The notes: a model not told the origin generated them from the sequence alone. DNA of 41,959 bases from an uncultured Eubacteriales bacterium (GCA_902801765.1 CADCJO010000021.1:1-41959); one strand, 5' to 3'. Counted from the first letter of the stretch, positions 32,726-40,290 are shown. Numbers and translations: made by a program.

Positions 32726-33502
32726 ATGACCATTGACATTCTGACCATTTTCACCGAGATGTTTGACAGCGTGCTGAACGCCAGCATTCTGGGCCGGGCG
32801 CGGCAGGCGGGGCTGATCGAAATCGAAGCGACGGACATTCGCCCCTTTTCCGCGTCCAAGCACAAGAACACCGACGATTATCCCTTCGGCGGCGGGGCGG
32901 GGATGCTGATGATGGCGCAGCCCATCGCGGACTGCATGAAAGCGGTGTGCGAAAAACGGGGCGTGCCCTGCCTGTCCAACCTGGAGCCCCACGAAAGCGC
33001 CGGGGTCAGGCGGATCTACCTCTCCCCCCGGGGCGTGAAGCTTACCCAGAAGCTGGCTCAGGAGCTGTCAAAAGAGGATCATTTGATCCTGCTCTGTGGG
33101 CACTATGAGGGGGTCGATCAGCGGGCGTTGGACAAGTACATTGACCTGGAAGTGTCCATCGGGGACTACGTGCTCACCGGGGGGGAACTAGGGGCCATGG
33201 TACTGGCGGACTGCGTGGCGCGGCTGATTCCCGGCGTGCTGGGCAGCGAGGAAAGCCCCCAGGACGAGAGCTTTTCCGACGCGGGATTGCTGGAATATCC
33301 CCAGTATACCCGGCCACGGGAGTTTGAGGGCATGGCCGTCCCGGACGTATTGCTCAACGGCGATCACGCGAAGATCGCCGCCTGGCGAAGGGAGCAGGCC
33401 ATAGCTGTAACCTTGGAACGCCGCCCCGACCTGCTCAAAACTGCCACGCTGACAGAGAAGGAAAAGCGGATGTTGACGGTGTTTGATGATAGGACGCTTT
33501 AA
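32726..33502 (+). CDS. trmD: tRNA (guanine37-N1)-methyltransferase
   Basis: 258 residues. SPOUT-class methyltransferase with the deep trefoil knot region LLCGHYEGVDQRALDKY and IGDYVLTGGELGAM. It methylates G37 next to the anticodon in tRNAs such as tRNA-Pro and tRNA-Leu; the tRNA-Pro and tRNA-Leu genes nearby both have G at position 37. AAAGGA precedes the ATG. The usual rplS (L19) gene does not follow; the next gene is proC after a repeat-filled gap. Confidence 0.97.
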   Translation: MTIDILTIFTEMFDSVLNASILGRARQAGLIEIEATDIRPFSASKHKNTDDYPFGGGAGMLMMAQPIADCMKAVCEKRGVPCLSNLEPHESAGVRRIYLSPRGVKLTQKLAQELSKEDHLILLCGHYEGVDQRALDKYIDLEVSIGDYVLTGGELGAMVLADCVARLIPGVLGSEESPQDESFSDAGLLEYPQYTRPREFEGMAVPDVLLNGDHAKIAAWRREQAIAVTLERRPDLLKTATLTEKEKRMLTVFDDRTL

Positions 33503-33617
33503 TTTCCAAGGATTAGGGAATAGGGATGAGGAGAACGAGAGTACAGAGCGCAGAGTATAGATCATATACTGAGCGCTTTGAAACCGACGGACAGGCATTT
33601 TATCATTCAACTAACAT

Positions 33618-33758
33618 TGTCATCCCGAGCGAAGCCGAACCAGAGGTGAGGCGAAGTCGAGGGACCTGAGAGTTGGGCATCAGGCTGCTTGACTGTTTAT
33701 GTTTCTCTCGGATCCCTCCACTCCGCTGCGCTCTCGCTCCGCTTCGGTCGGGATGACA
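33618..33758. repeat. TGTCATCCCGA-type inverted repeat (family R4)
   Basis: Outer arms TGTCATCCCGA (33618-33628) and TCGGGATGACA (33748-33758) with inner matching parts (GAGGGACCTGAGAG near 33659-33672 and CTCTCGGATCCCTC near 33705-33718, partly complementary) and GAAGC/GCTTC. Elements with TGTCATCC...GGATGACA ends are very widespread in bacteria and of unknown function. The remaining sequence at 33503-33617 and 33759-33850 shows nothing else; no rplS. Confidence 0.75.
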
Positions 33759-33874
33759 GAATAACGTTCGCAATAACAGTTGCTTCGTTTAATCATGATT
33801 AAACTGTACTCTGCATTCTAAAACGCAAGTGTTTAAAGTCCCAAATAAACGAATTCAGAAAGGAAGTCATCCCT

Positions 33875-34681
33875 ATGATCAAACTGGGTATCATCGGCTG
33901 CGGCAACATGGGCGGGGCCATGCTGCGGCAAATGCTGAAAGCGGGCATCTTTGCCCCGGAGGAAGTGCTGGTATCAGACAAGAATCCGGCATTGCGCACA
34001 CAGCTGAAATGCGAACTGGGTGTAAATGTCACCTTCCAGAACACGGAAGCCGCCGCCGCGCCGGTGCTGCTGCTGGCGGTGAAGCCGCAGTTCATTCAGG
34101 CCGTAGGTCAGGATATCGCGGGTGTGGTAAAGCCCGACGCGCTGGTGATTTCCATTGTGGCAGGGTATGACCTGAGCATGCTCCACAGCCTGCTGAACAA
34201 TGAAACCGCCCACATCATCCGTGTGATGCCGAACACTCCCGCCATGGTGGGGGAAGGCGTGCTGGCGGCCTGCCGGGGAGAGTACGTGACGGACGAGGAA
34301 TGGGGCTTCGGTATGAAGCTGCTGTCCTGCATGGGCATGGCGGAAGAAATGCCTGAGCGGCTCATGGACGCGGTGACGGGCCTGAGCGGTTCCTCTCCCG
34401 CATTCGTGTTCCTGTTCCTGGAAGCGCTGGCCGACGCGGGCGTGCGGGGCGGTCTGCCCCGGGCCACGGCTCAGCGGTTCGCCGCGCAGACGGTTCTTGG
34501 CAGCGCGAAACTTGCCCTGGAAACCGGCAGGCATCCCGGTGAATTAAAGGACATGGTCACCTCCCCGGCGGGGACTACCATCGAAGGTGTCGCTGCCCTG
34601 GAGAAAAACGCTTTCCGTTCCGCCGTTATGGAGGCGGTGGAGGCCGCGATTCAGAAATCAAAATCCTTCCACCAGAAATGA
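33875..34681 (+). CDS. proC: pyrroline-5-carboxylate reductase
   Basis: 268 residues. The N-terminal NAD(P) motif is LGIIGCGNMGGAM and the C-terminal dimerisation helices contain TGLSGSSPAFVFLFLEAL and SPAGTTIEGVAALE, both typical. It performs the last step in proline synthesis. AAAGGAAG lies before the ATG. It stands alone, with a terminator following. Confidence 0.95.
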   Translation: MIKLGIIGCGNMGGAMLRQMLKAGIFAPEEVLVSDKNPALRTQLKCELGVNVTFQNTEAAAAPVLLLAVKPQFIQAVGQDIAGVVKPDALVISIVAGYDLSMLHSLLNNETAHIIRVMPNTPAMVGEGVLAACRGEYVTDEEWGFGMKLLSCMGMAEEMPERLMDAVTGLSGSSPAFVFLFLEALADAGVRGGLPRATAQRFAAQTVLGSAKLALETGRHPGELKDMVTSPAGTTIEGVAALEKNAFRSAVMEAVEAAIQKSKSFHQK

Positions 34682-34707
34682 CAGCGCAAGGCACGCGGAC
34701 AAGAGCA

Positions 34708-34745
34708 AAGCCGGGCTTTCCATTCCCGGAAAGCCTGGTTTAATA
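34708..34745 (+). terminator. terminator of proC
   Basis: A 14-bp stem (34708-34721 with 34728-34741, two G-T pairs, six-base loop) with a short T-rich tail TTTAATA. Confidence 0.65.
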
Positions 34746-34834
34746 CATATTCCGCTCAAATGTAAGGATATTTGAATGCGACGCTGGGCACGAGAGAAGC
34801 GAATAAAAAGACTGCAATTTTTTTAAAAAAGCTA

Positions 34835-34863
34835 TTGACAAAACATTGGGTTTCGCATATAAT
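34835..34863 (+). promoter_or_regulatory. promoter of the tRNA cluster
   Basis: Consensus -35 TTGACA (34835-34840), 17-bp spacer, consensus -10 TATAAT (34858-34863), with an A/T-rich UP-like tract before it, 40 bp ahead of tRNA-Pro. Confidence 0.9.
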
Positions 34864-34903
34864 AACATTCGTCGGTTGTGACGAGCACCGATCAAGAAAC
34901 CTT

Positions 34904-34980
34904 CGGGGTGTAGCGCAGTCTGGTAGCGCACGTGCTTTGGGAGCATGGGGCCGGGGGTTCAAATCCCTTCACCCCGACCA
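34904..34980 (+). tRNA. tRNA-Pro (anticodon TGG)
   Basis: Cloverleaf with acceptor CGGGGTG/CACCCCG, anticodon TGG at 34938-34940 followed by G37, T-loop GTTCAAAT, CCA encoded. First of seven tRNA genes. Confidence 0.95.
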
Positions 34981-35016
34981 TTTCTGGTTGGCGAAGGGTA
35001 CGAGGGATGACACCAT

Positions 35017-35089
35017 GGCCCTGTGGTCAAGTGGCCTAAGACACCGCCCTTTCACGGCGGTAACTCGGGTTCGAATCCCGGCAGGGTCA
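35017..35089 (+). tRNA. tRNA-Glu (anticodon TTC)
   Basis: Acceptor GGCCCTG/CAGGGTC (one G-T), anticodon stem CCGCC/GGCGG with loop CTTTCAC giving TTC, T-loop GTTCGAAT. The CCA is not encoded. Confidence 0.94.
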
Positions 35090-35129
35090 TCCTTTCCTTT
35101 ATTCTCCAGCAGCAGCTTCGGGACGCCAA

Positions 35130-35206
35130 GGGCCATTAGCTCAGTTGGTCAGAGCAGTCGGCTCATAACCGATCGGTCCGGGGTTCAAGTCCCTGATGGC
35201 CCACCA
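35130..35206 (+). tRNA. tRNA-Met, elongator type (anticodon CAT)
   Basis: Acceptor GGGCCAT/ATGGCCC, anticodon CAT at 35164-35166, CCA encoded. The anticodon stem lacks the three G-C pairs of the initiator, so it is elongator Met; Ile2 (lysidine-modified) is the alternative and cannot be excluded. Confidence 0.88.
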
Positions 35207-35211
35207 TTTAT

Positions 35212-35286
35212 GGCCCGGTAGTTCAGTCGGTTTAGAATGCCAGCCTGTCACGCTGGAGGTCGAGGGTTCGAGCCCCTTCCGGGTCG
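35212..35286 (+). tRNA. tRNA-Asp (anticodon GTC)
   Basis: Acceptor GGCCCGG/CCGGGTC with G discriminator, anticodon loop CTGTCAC giving GTC, T-loop GTTCGAGC. The CCA is not encoded. Only five bases from the preceding tRNA. Confidence 0.94.
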
Positions 35287-35309
35287 CTTTTCTCTCCCAT
35301 TTGGGTGAT

Positions 35310-35382
35310 GCTGGTGTAGCTCAATTGGCAGAGCAGCTGATTTGTAATCAGCAGGTTGCGGGTTCAAGTCCCTTCACCAGCT
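35310..35382 (+). tRNA. tRNA-Thr (anticodon TGT)
   Basis: Acceptor GCTGGTG/CACCAGC, anticodon stem GCTGA/TCAGC with loop TTTGTAA giving TGT, T-loop GTTCAAGT. The CCA is not encoded. Confidence 0.94.
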
Positions 35383-35429
35383 CTTTCCCTTGGATTACCT
35401 TGGGAATGAATCTTCAAAATCTATTTCAT

Positions 35430-35514
<85 letters not shown>

Positions 35515-35521
35515 TCAAAAT

Positions 35522-35608
35522 GCGGGAATGGCGGAATTGGCAGACGCGCATGATTCAGGTTCATGTGTACGTACGTACTTGCAGGTTCAAGTCCTGTTTC
35601 CCGCACCA
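35522..35608 (+). tRNA. tRNA-Leu (anticodon CAG), likely integration site
   Basis: Class II tRNA. Acceptor GCGGGAA/TTCCCGC, anticodon stem CATGA/TCATG with loop TTCAGGT giving CAG, CCA encoded. The variable arm is made of three GTAC units (stem GTAC/GTAC, loop GTAC). The integrase gene lies just beyond and points at this tRNA, so its 3' end is the probable attachment site. Confidence 0.93.
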
Positions 35609-35645
35609 CAGAACCCTTGATTTTTCAAGGGTTCTGCTTCTTTTT
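35609..35645 (+). terminator. terminator of the tRNA cluster
   Basis: Perfect 12-bp stem CAGAACCCTTGA/TCAAGGGTTCTG (35609-35620 with 35625-35636, loop TTTT), then CTTCTTTTT. Confidence 0.85.
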
Positions 35646-35663
35646 GGCGGCCTTCCACCCCAA

Positions 35664-35696
35664 CCCCACCCCAACGGACCTGATATTGGGGTGGGG
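35664..35696. repeat. strong hairpin between integrase and tRNA terminator
   Basis: Perfect 11-bp inverted repeat CCCCACCCCAA (35664-35674) / TTGGGGTGGGG (35686-35696), 11-base loop, with more CCCCAACC and GGTTGGGTG copies around it. No T-run, so not a standard terminator. Could be an integrase arm site or the end of the int transcript. Confidence 0.6.
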
Positions 35697-35748
35697 CTAT
35701 ACGCCATGGGACATGGTTGGGTGAAATTTTCTATTATTGTTCATCGTT

Positions 35749-36882
35749 TTACAACCCGGCGATGAACTTTTCCATGCGGTTCGCGCTTTCCTTCTGCATG
35801 GTGGCGGTGACGTGTGCGTAGCGATCCAGTGTGAATGCCGAGGAGTAATGCCCGGCGTTCTGCTGGATCGTTTTTACGTCATCCCCCGCCATAATGGAAC
35901 TGACCACATAAGTGTGTCTCAGATCGTGGAAGCGGTGCGCGTCGATACCCGCTGCCACCAGGATCTTGTGAAGAATCTTCCATGCGGTCGGCTGGGACAG
36001 GTGGCTGCCATCCGGATGCGTGAACACCAGGTTGGGGAAGCCGCCATCGTTCCATGCCGGCCCCAGCGCTTTCCGCTGTGCTTCCTGCTCTTCCTTGTGC
36101 TTCTTCAGCACCTGGAAGACCGTAGGAGCGGGAGCGATGGTGCGGGGCTTGCTGTTCTTCGGTGTCGCAAACCGGAAGACTTCGCCTTTCTTTCTCGGCT
36201 GAGCCAGCTGCTTGGTGACCCGAATCAGACCGTTCTCAAAGTCCACAGAATCCCAGGTCAGCCCCAGCAGCTCGCCGGACCGCAATCCGGTGAAGATTGC
36301 GGTCACGATGAGCGCCTCATGCTCGTGGCCTTTCAGAAAGGCCAGCAGCTTGGAAAGTTCCGGCGTATCCAGCGGATGAATCTCCGCTTGCTCGATCCGG
36401 GGCAGGATGCAGTTGCTGGATGGATTCTTGCTCAAGTAGCCTATTCTGACAGCCACATCCAGTGCCTTATGCAGGCAGCCGTGAATGTTCTTGATGGATT
36501 TCGGACTGAGCCCTTCCTCCCGCTTCTTATTGTAGAGGCGCTGAATCATGGGCGTTCGGAGTGCCGACAGTTTGACGTCTCCGAGCGCGGGGATGATGTG
36601 CACCCGGATCTGCATTTCGTAGGTATCAGCAGTGCCGAGCTTCACATTCCCCAGGTAGTCGCGGTGCCACATGGTCAGCCATTGGCCGAGGGTCAGGCCG
36701 CTGTCCTCTCTGAAATCACCATGGTCGATGGTGACGGAGACTTCGGTCAGCTTCTTCCGGACTTCCGCCTGGGTTCGTCCATAGACCGAATGCCGTTTTC
36801 CATCGGCACAGTATCGGGCTTCCCAGCTTCCGTCAGCCCGTTTTCTGATGGTTCCTTCGCCGTTAGCACGCTTTCTTGCCAT
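35749..36882 (-). CDS. tyrosine recombinase / site-specific integrase
   Basis: 377 residues. N-terminal AP2-like arm-binding domain (about 1-50), SAM-like core-binding domain (about 60-160), catalytic domain (about 170-370) with R201 in GLRSGELLGL, K242, H319 and R322 in HDLRH, H345 in GHYS, and nucleophile Y355 in LDRYAH. All catalytic residues are intact, so it is probably active. It belongs to the phage/ICE integrase family (Tn916-like broad group). It integrates and, with an excisionase, excises the element at the tRNA-Leu end. It overlaps the xis-like gene by 20 bp. Confidence 0.94.
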   Translation of the reverse strand: MARKRANGEGTIRKRADGSWEARYCADGKRHSVYGRTQAEVRKKLTEVSVTIDHGDFREDSGLTLGQWLTMWHRDYLGNVKLGTADTYEMQIRVHIIPALGDVKLSALRTPMIQRLYNKKREEGLSPKSIKNIHGCLHKALDVAVRIGYLSKNPSSNCILPRIEQAEIHPLDTPELSKLLAFLKGHEHEALIVTAIFTGLRSGELLGLTWDSVDFENGLIRVTKQLAQPRKKGEVFRFATPKNSKPRTIAPAPTVFQVLKKHKEEQEAQRKALGPAWNDGGFPNLVFTHPDGSHLSQPTAWKILHKILVAAGIDAHRFHDLRHTYVVSSIMAGDDVKTIQQNAGHYSSAFTLDRYAHVTATMQKESANRMEKFIAGL

Positions 36883-37186
36883 TGTTTTCTCCTTTCGACA
36901 GCCAATCCAGGAGAGCCTGACGGGCGATCACGATCTTTTTGCCAGCATGGATGCTCGGAATCTGATTCTCCCGAATAAGTTGGTACATCGTTGGCCTGCT
37001 GATACCGATCAGCTCCGCTGCTTCCCGGACGGACAATGTCATCTTCGTGCCCGGCGATGATTGCTGAGGTATGCTGTTGTCAAGGTGCTCTGGCTCCTGC
37101 AGAGCCGCGGTGCTGTCCAGCATGCGGAGAACCTCGTCCACAACCTGGTGTACCTGCTCTTCAGTATATAGCCTGTTTCTCATCAT
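36863..37186 (-). CDS. excisionase-like helix-turn-helix DNA-binding protein
   Basis: 107 residues. The C-terminal half (about 50-98) is a MerR/excisionase-type winged helix: LSVREAAELIGISRPTMYQL then IHAGKKIVIARQALLDWL. The N-terminal half is helical and unassigned. ATG 37186 has AAAGGA upstream. It overlaps the integrase start, so it is translated with it. Probably directs excision; a transcriptional role is possible. Confidence 0.85.
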   Translation of the reverse strand: MMRNRLYTEEQVHQVVDEVLRMLDSTAALQEPEHLDNSIPQQSSPGTKMTLSVREAAELIGISRPTMYQLIRENQIPSIHAGKKIVIARQALLDWLSKGENNGKKAC

Positions 37187-37374
37187 GGCAATATCCTTTC
37201 ATGCTTTAAAGTGATGTAAAGTTGTAAACTATCTCTTTCCCGAATGCTCCTGCCGTTTTGTTACCGGTTAGAATCCGATTTTTAACGGGGATGATTCATT
37301 CTTCATCTCCCGTCTGAACAAGCCACGAAAAGCCCTGCTCTGGAAGGCTTTCTGACAGGCTAACCGGTAACAAA

Positions 37375-37764
37375 TTACGTGCGTTTCATTTGCTTTCGCT
37401 GATAGTAGCTGCGCTGTTTGACCCGGTTGCGGAGTCGCTCGTGAAGAGGTTTGCAGTGCGGGCAGTATCGCTGTCGACCGCTGTTGGGGATGAAAGCTCC
37501 TCCGCACCAGGCGCAGGTTCTTTCATTCGGCCGGGTCACATCTTCTTCCCGAAGCAGTTCTGTCCAGATGATCCGATTCAATTCCGGATTGATGGGCAGC
37601 ACGCATTCCAGAAAATAATCGCAGTCAATAGCGCCGTCGTGAATCGTCGGATAGCGGGGATTGATGATGGTGCACTCTCCATCCTCAATACATTTCCCAC
37701 CGATGTAATTGCAGCATTCTCCATGCGCCAGAGTTCTGACATTCCGGATTAACATGTTGTTCAT
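37375..37764 (-). CDS. cysteine-rich VLP domain protein
   Basis: 129 residues from the ATG at 37764, which is about nine bases after GGAGAG (an upstream ATG at 37803 would add 13). The N-terminal part has Cys-rich HGECCNYIGGKCIED and ECVLP, the naming motif of the Cys_rich_VLP family found in mobilizable elements of Firmicutes. The C-terminal part is a zinc-ribbon CAWCGGAFIPN...YCPHC followed by a basic tail (RNRVKQRSYYQRKQMKR), which suggests nucleic-acid binding. Function unknown; often encoded next to mob genes. Confidence 0.8.
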   Translation of the reverse strand: MNNMLIRNVRTLAHGECCNYIGGKCIEDGECTIINPRYPTIHDGAIDCDYFLECVLPINPELNRIIWTELLREEDVTRPNERTCAWCGGAFIPNSGRQRYCPHCKPLHERLRNRVKQRSYYQRKQMKRT

Positions 37765-37810
37765 TCTTTTGGACTCTCCTCGTTTACATTCATCTTCCAT
37801 CATGATCTGG

Positions 37811-37929
37811 CTGTGTGTCCGATTACACAGTCAGGAACAGTTGCGGCGCTGCTCTGCGTTCGGATCATGCTTCGCGGCTGCATGACGCAGAGCAGTGTGT
37901 ATCTGAACGCACAGGATAGCTTTTCCTGT
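37811..37929. repeat. cluster of three hairpins, possible origin of transfer or single-strand origin
   Basis: Hairpin 1: CTGTGT/ACACAG (37811-37830). Hairpin 2: 11-bp arms CTGCTCTGCGT (37849-37859) and ACGCAGAGCAG (37885-37895) with an inner CATGC/GCATG stem. Hairpin 3: ACAGGA/TCCTGT (37911-37929). Located upstream of the cysteine-rich VLP gene. Such clusters are found at oriT or lagging-strand origins; assignment is inference. No gene in 37804-38377. Confidence 0.5.
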
Positions 37930-37988
37930 ACGGGAAGTCATAGAGGCAATTCGTATGACTTTGGCTTCCGCTGACAGCATATCACATG

Positions 37989-38019
37989 GTTTCCAAAATC
38001 GTTTTCATGTTTTGAAAAC
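37989..38019. repeat. 13-mer shared with the 40.0-40.3 kb repeats, plus palindrome
   Basis: GTTTCCAAAATCG (37989-38001) is the exact inverse of CGATTTTGGAAAC at 40039-40051 and differs by one base from 40252-40264. It overlaps GTTTTCA-N5-TGAAAAC (38001-38019). Three sites of one sequence within the element suggest a protein-binding site. Confidence 0.5.
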
Positions 38020-38179
38020 TTCAGAAAGCGTTGCAGCTTAAGGCTTTGTTGGCATTTTTGCGTCTGGCTAAATTTCTAAAATGACGGTTTTACTGGGGTT
38101 CCCGGGCCAAAAGTTTTCACGAAATGAAATTTATTTTTTCAGAAGACCGTCTTCATGCTCTCCTGAAAACAGCCCCGGA

Positions 38180-38260
38180 GAATAGTAGCAAGCAATGCAA
38201 ATCTGCTAGATTTTGCAAAAAGCTTGTTGGTAGGCTCCGCCCCCAAGCCCCTGATCTGCC
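38180..38260. other. conserved mobile-element non-coding stretch with TGCAAATCT/AGATTTTGCA hairpin
   Basis: The sequence around 38196-38235 carries TGCAAATCT-GCT-AGATTTTGCA, flanked by GCAAGCAA and AAGCTTGTTGG and then a GCTCCGCCCCC. I have the impression that this stretch recurs in many Firmicutes mobile elements near mob genes, but that is memory, not a search. It lies where a relaxase gene would normally follow mobC. The 80-codon frame across it has no protein look. Confidence 0.4.
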
Positions 38261-38377
38261 AGCGCAAGCGCTGTGGTTGTGCAGGTTCCCTGCGCTTTGT
38301 CCCGTCCCAGATATCATGAAATAACGTGATTGCTTCCGCTGGATCGGAGCAAAATTGCCGTGTAAGGAAAGCCATTA

Positions 38378-38722
38378 TCACTCGTAAAGTACCTCCAACC
38401 GTTCATAGATTTGTCTTATCAATTGAGTAATCTCCTCCTGCTTTTCCAGGATCTCATCGATTTCTGTTTCATAGATACTTCCATGTTCGTTCATTCGCTT
38501 GGCAATCTGATTTACGTTATTTGAAAGAATACTCATCTGCCGAGAGGCTTCCCGAAGCTCAGGCAGGTCAAGCCGCAATAGATAACCATTCAGCACCATC
38601 GCGCGAAAGAATCCTGATTTGTTTTTGACGCCGGCATTTTTCATTTTCTGCTGAATGATAGCGGCCTGTTCTGGAGTGGTATCGAAACTGAAGTGAACAG
38701 TGTGGTTTTGCATTTCGCTCAT
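38378..38722 (-). CDS. MobC-like relaxosome accessory protein
   Basis: 114 residues from ATG 38722, which follows AAGGAAG; a longer frame to 38815 has no ribosome binding site. The N-terminal half is a ribbon-helix-helix-like part (VHFSFDTTPEQAAIIQQKM and KSGFFRAMVLNGYLL), and the rest is the MobC signature LSNNVNQIAKRMNE followed by coiled coil. MobC proteins help the relaxase open oriT. A relaxase gene normally starts at the mobC stop, but none is present here. Confidence 0.85.
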   Translation of the reverse strand: MSEMQNHTVHFSFDTTPEQAAIIQQKMKNAGVKNKSGFFRAMVLNGYLLRLDLPELREASRQMSILSNNVNQIAKRMNEHGSIYETEIDEILEKQEEITQLIRQIYERLEVLYE

Positions 38723-38839
38723 GTGTATCTTCCTTTCTGAATCCAATAAACTCAGGTGCATTGTTTCATTGCTGTTGTTTGGTTCGGGCTTATTTTTCAC
38801 TGCTGCCTCTGGCAAGAAACCTTGTTTGGCTCACTGCCG

Positions 38840-38945
38840 GTCCTTTCGGCGCTCCCTTCCGAAGAGGAAGATCATGGCGGTTTGGACAGATCTGGAAACG
38901 TGGCCCTGATTGTCAAGGTGCGCTTCGTTGGCGATGCCAACGACT
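38840..38945. other. candidate oriT upstream of mobC
   Basis: The 264-bp gap between the replication gene and mobC holds TTCGG/CCGAA (near 38845-38865), then AAGGTGCGCTTCG, which resembles the TAAGTGCGCCCT nick region of MOB-P type origins, then CGTTGGC-GAT-GCCAACG (38926-38942). Location upstream of mobC is right for an oriT. The nick-like match is partial. Confidence 0.35.
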
Positions 38946-38986
38946 AATGACGGGAATGGCTCAGCTCTTTCGTCTTGGTTAATTGC

Positions 38987-39856
38987 TTACCACGATTCCC
39001 ATTGTTCTTCATTATCTGAAACCTGGGGAATCGAGGTTGCATCCACATAGTTCCGCCATGGTTCCCGCTGCAGCCATTTCACAATGCCGGGGACATACTG
39101 ACCATTCGCTGTCAGCCAATCCACGGTTTGTTTTTCCGCTTCCAGGGCGGACAGGATAGCTTCAATCGTCGCGCCGTCATTCAGTGCCTTCTCCACCAGC
39201 ACTGCTGCAGCCTCACGGTTTGTCCGCCTGTTCTGCGGATAAGCAAGCCATATCTCTGAAAAACGATCCGGTTCAGTCTTCGTCCCATACCCTAAAGAAG
39301 AATATATATTCTTTTTATATGGGTTAGGTCTTGCCAGCGTACCGGTTTGGGCGGAACCGGTCTGATTCCGAGGATCAGTTGGTATCACAGTGATACCGGT
39401 TTCCTGATAACTGGTATCATCCTGATACCATGCCTGACTGGCATCCAAAGGGGAACCGGTACAATCCTGAGCATCCCATGCCTCTGCGCTGGCTCCATCA
39501 TGGATACAGGTCGCTCCAGCTTCTGGTCCATTTTTCACACCGGCAGGATCGGGCCAATTCACCACATGCAGCATCGTTCCCACGTTAGGGATCGACCGGA
39601 TTGTTACCATGCCCTGTGCTTCCAGCATCCGCATTCTGCGGCGCAGCTTGTCCCTGGACCAACAGAGTGCTTTTGCCGTTTTCCGTTCTGACAGGGGCAT
39701 GTCGCCCGGCTGAAGCTGCAGCCCGCGCCAACAATACTGATTGTGGCTCGCCATGGCCAGGCAGTGAAGATACAACTTCACAGCTCCATCGTCAGCCCAT
39801 ATCGGGCTTCTCATGAGCTGCCGGATTGCATCTGCGTTTCGTCTCGTGTTCATCAT
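38987..39856 (-). CDS. replisome organizer / replication initiation-type protein
   Basis: 289 residues from the ATG at 39856 (AAAGGA eight bases before it; an in-frame ATG at 39865 is less well placed). The N-terminal domain (about 10-95) looks like the phage replisome-organizer winged helix: LMRSPIWADDGAVKLYLHCL and LSERKTAKALCWSRDKLRRRM. A low-complexity linker (about 115-195) follows, then a C-terminal DnaD/helicase-loader-like part (LTANGQYVPGIVKWLQREPW). It probably starts replication of the excised element or loads the host helicase. Neighbouring direct repeats at 39922-40290 may be its regulatory leader or origin. Confidence 0.75.
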   Translation of the reverse strand: MMNTRRNADAIRQLMRSPIWADDGAVKLYLHCLAMASHNQYCWRGLQLQPGDMPLSERKTAKALCWSRDKLRRRMRMLEAQGMVTIRSIPNVGTMLHVVNWPDPAGVKNGPEAGATCIHDGASAEAWDAQDCTGSPLDASQAWYQDDTSYQETGITVIPTDPRNQTGSAQTGTLARPNPYKKNIYSSLGYGTKTEPDRFSEIWLAYPQNRRTNREAAAVLVEKALNDGATIEAILSALEAEKQTVDWLTANGQYVPGIVKWLQREPWRNYVDATSIPQVSDNEEQWESW

Positions 39857-39921
39857 CGTTTCCATCCTTTCTTTTCTCTGGTGTTATCCCCGCCACCCCC
39901 CTATATGGGGAATAAGGCGCA

Positions 39922-40290
39922 AAGTGACACCGGTCATCGGAAATAATCTTTGCAGTCCGCTTCATCTCGCTTTCTTCTGATGCATATCATCGTTCATTCA
40001 AGATCACCTCTAAGCACCCATAAATGGCAAAATAACATCGATTTTGGAAACACCTGCAGAAATTTTTTTCGGGATTGAAGCCCATGCCATGCATTTTCCA
40101 GCTACCTCCCACCCTTCAATGTAAAAATCAAGGCTAAGTGACACCGGCTTTAGAAAATTTTCTGAGCAGTACGCTTATCGCATTTCCACTGAATGGCGTT
40201 CATCGGCAGCCATGCTGGTTTACCTCCTCATATCTACATGGCGAAAATCATCGTTTTTGGAAACACTTGCATGAGATTTCGGGGTATTTT
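39922..40290. repeat. diverged direct duplication, period 214 bp
   Basis: Copy 1 starts AAGTGACACCGG at 39922 and copy 2 at 40136. The second block (ATGGCRAAA...CGWTTTTGGAAACACYTGCA) is at 40024 and 40238. Both pairs are offset by exactly 214. On the minus strand each copy has a ribosome-binding-site-like AGAGGTG or GAGGAGG, a tiny open frame and then the 13-mer upstream of it. 39857-40587 otherwise holds no gene. Plausibly a duplicated 5' leader of the replication gene, or an origin region. Confidence 0.65.

Noticed and set aside
38139-38381. 80-residue protein or relaxase remnant after mobC
   Set aside because: The frame runs through non-coding hairpin sequence, has no relaxase motif (no HxHxN or early Tyr motif), and lacks protein-like composition.
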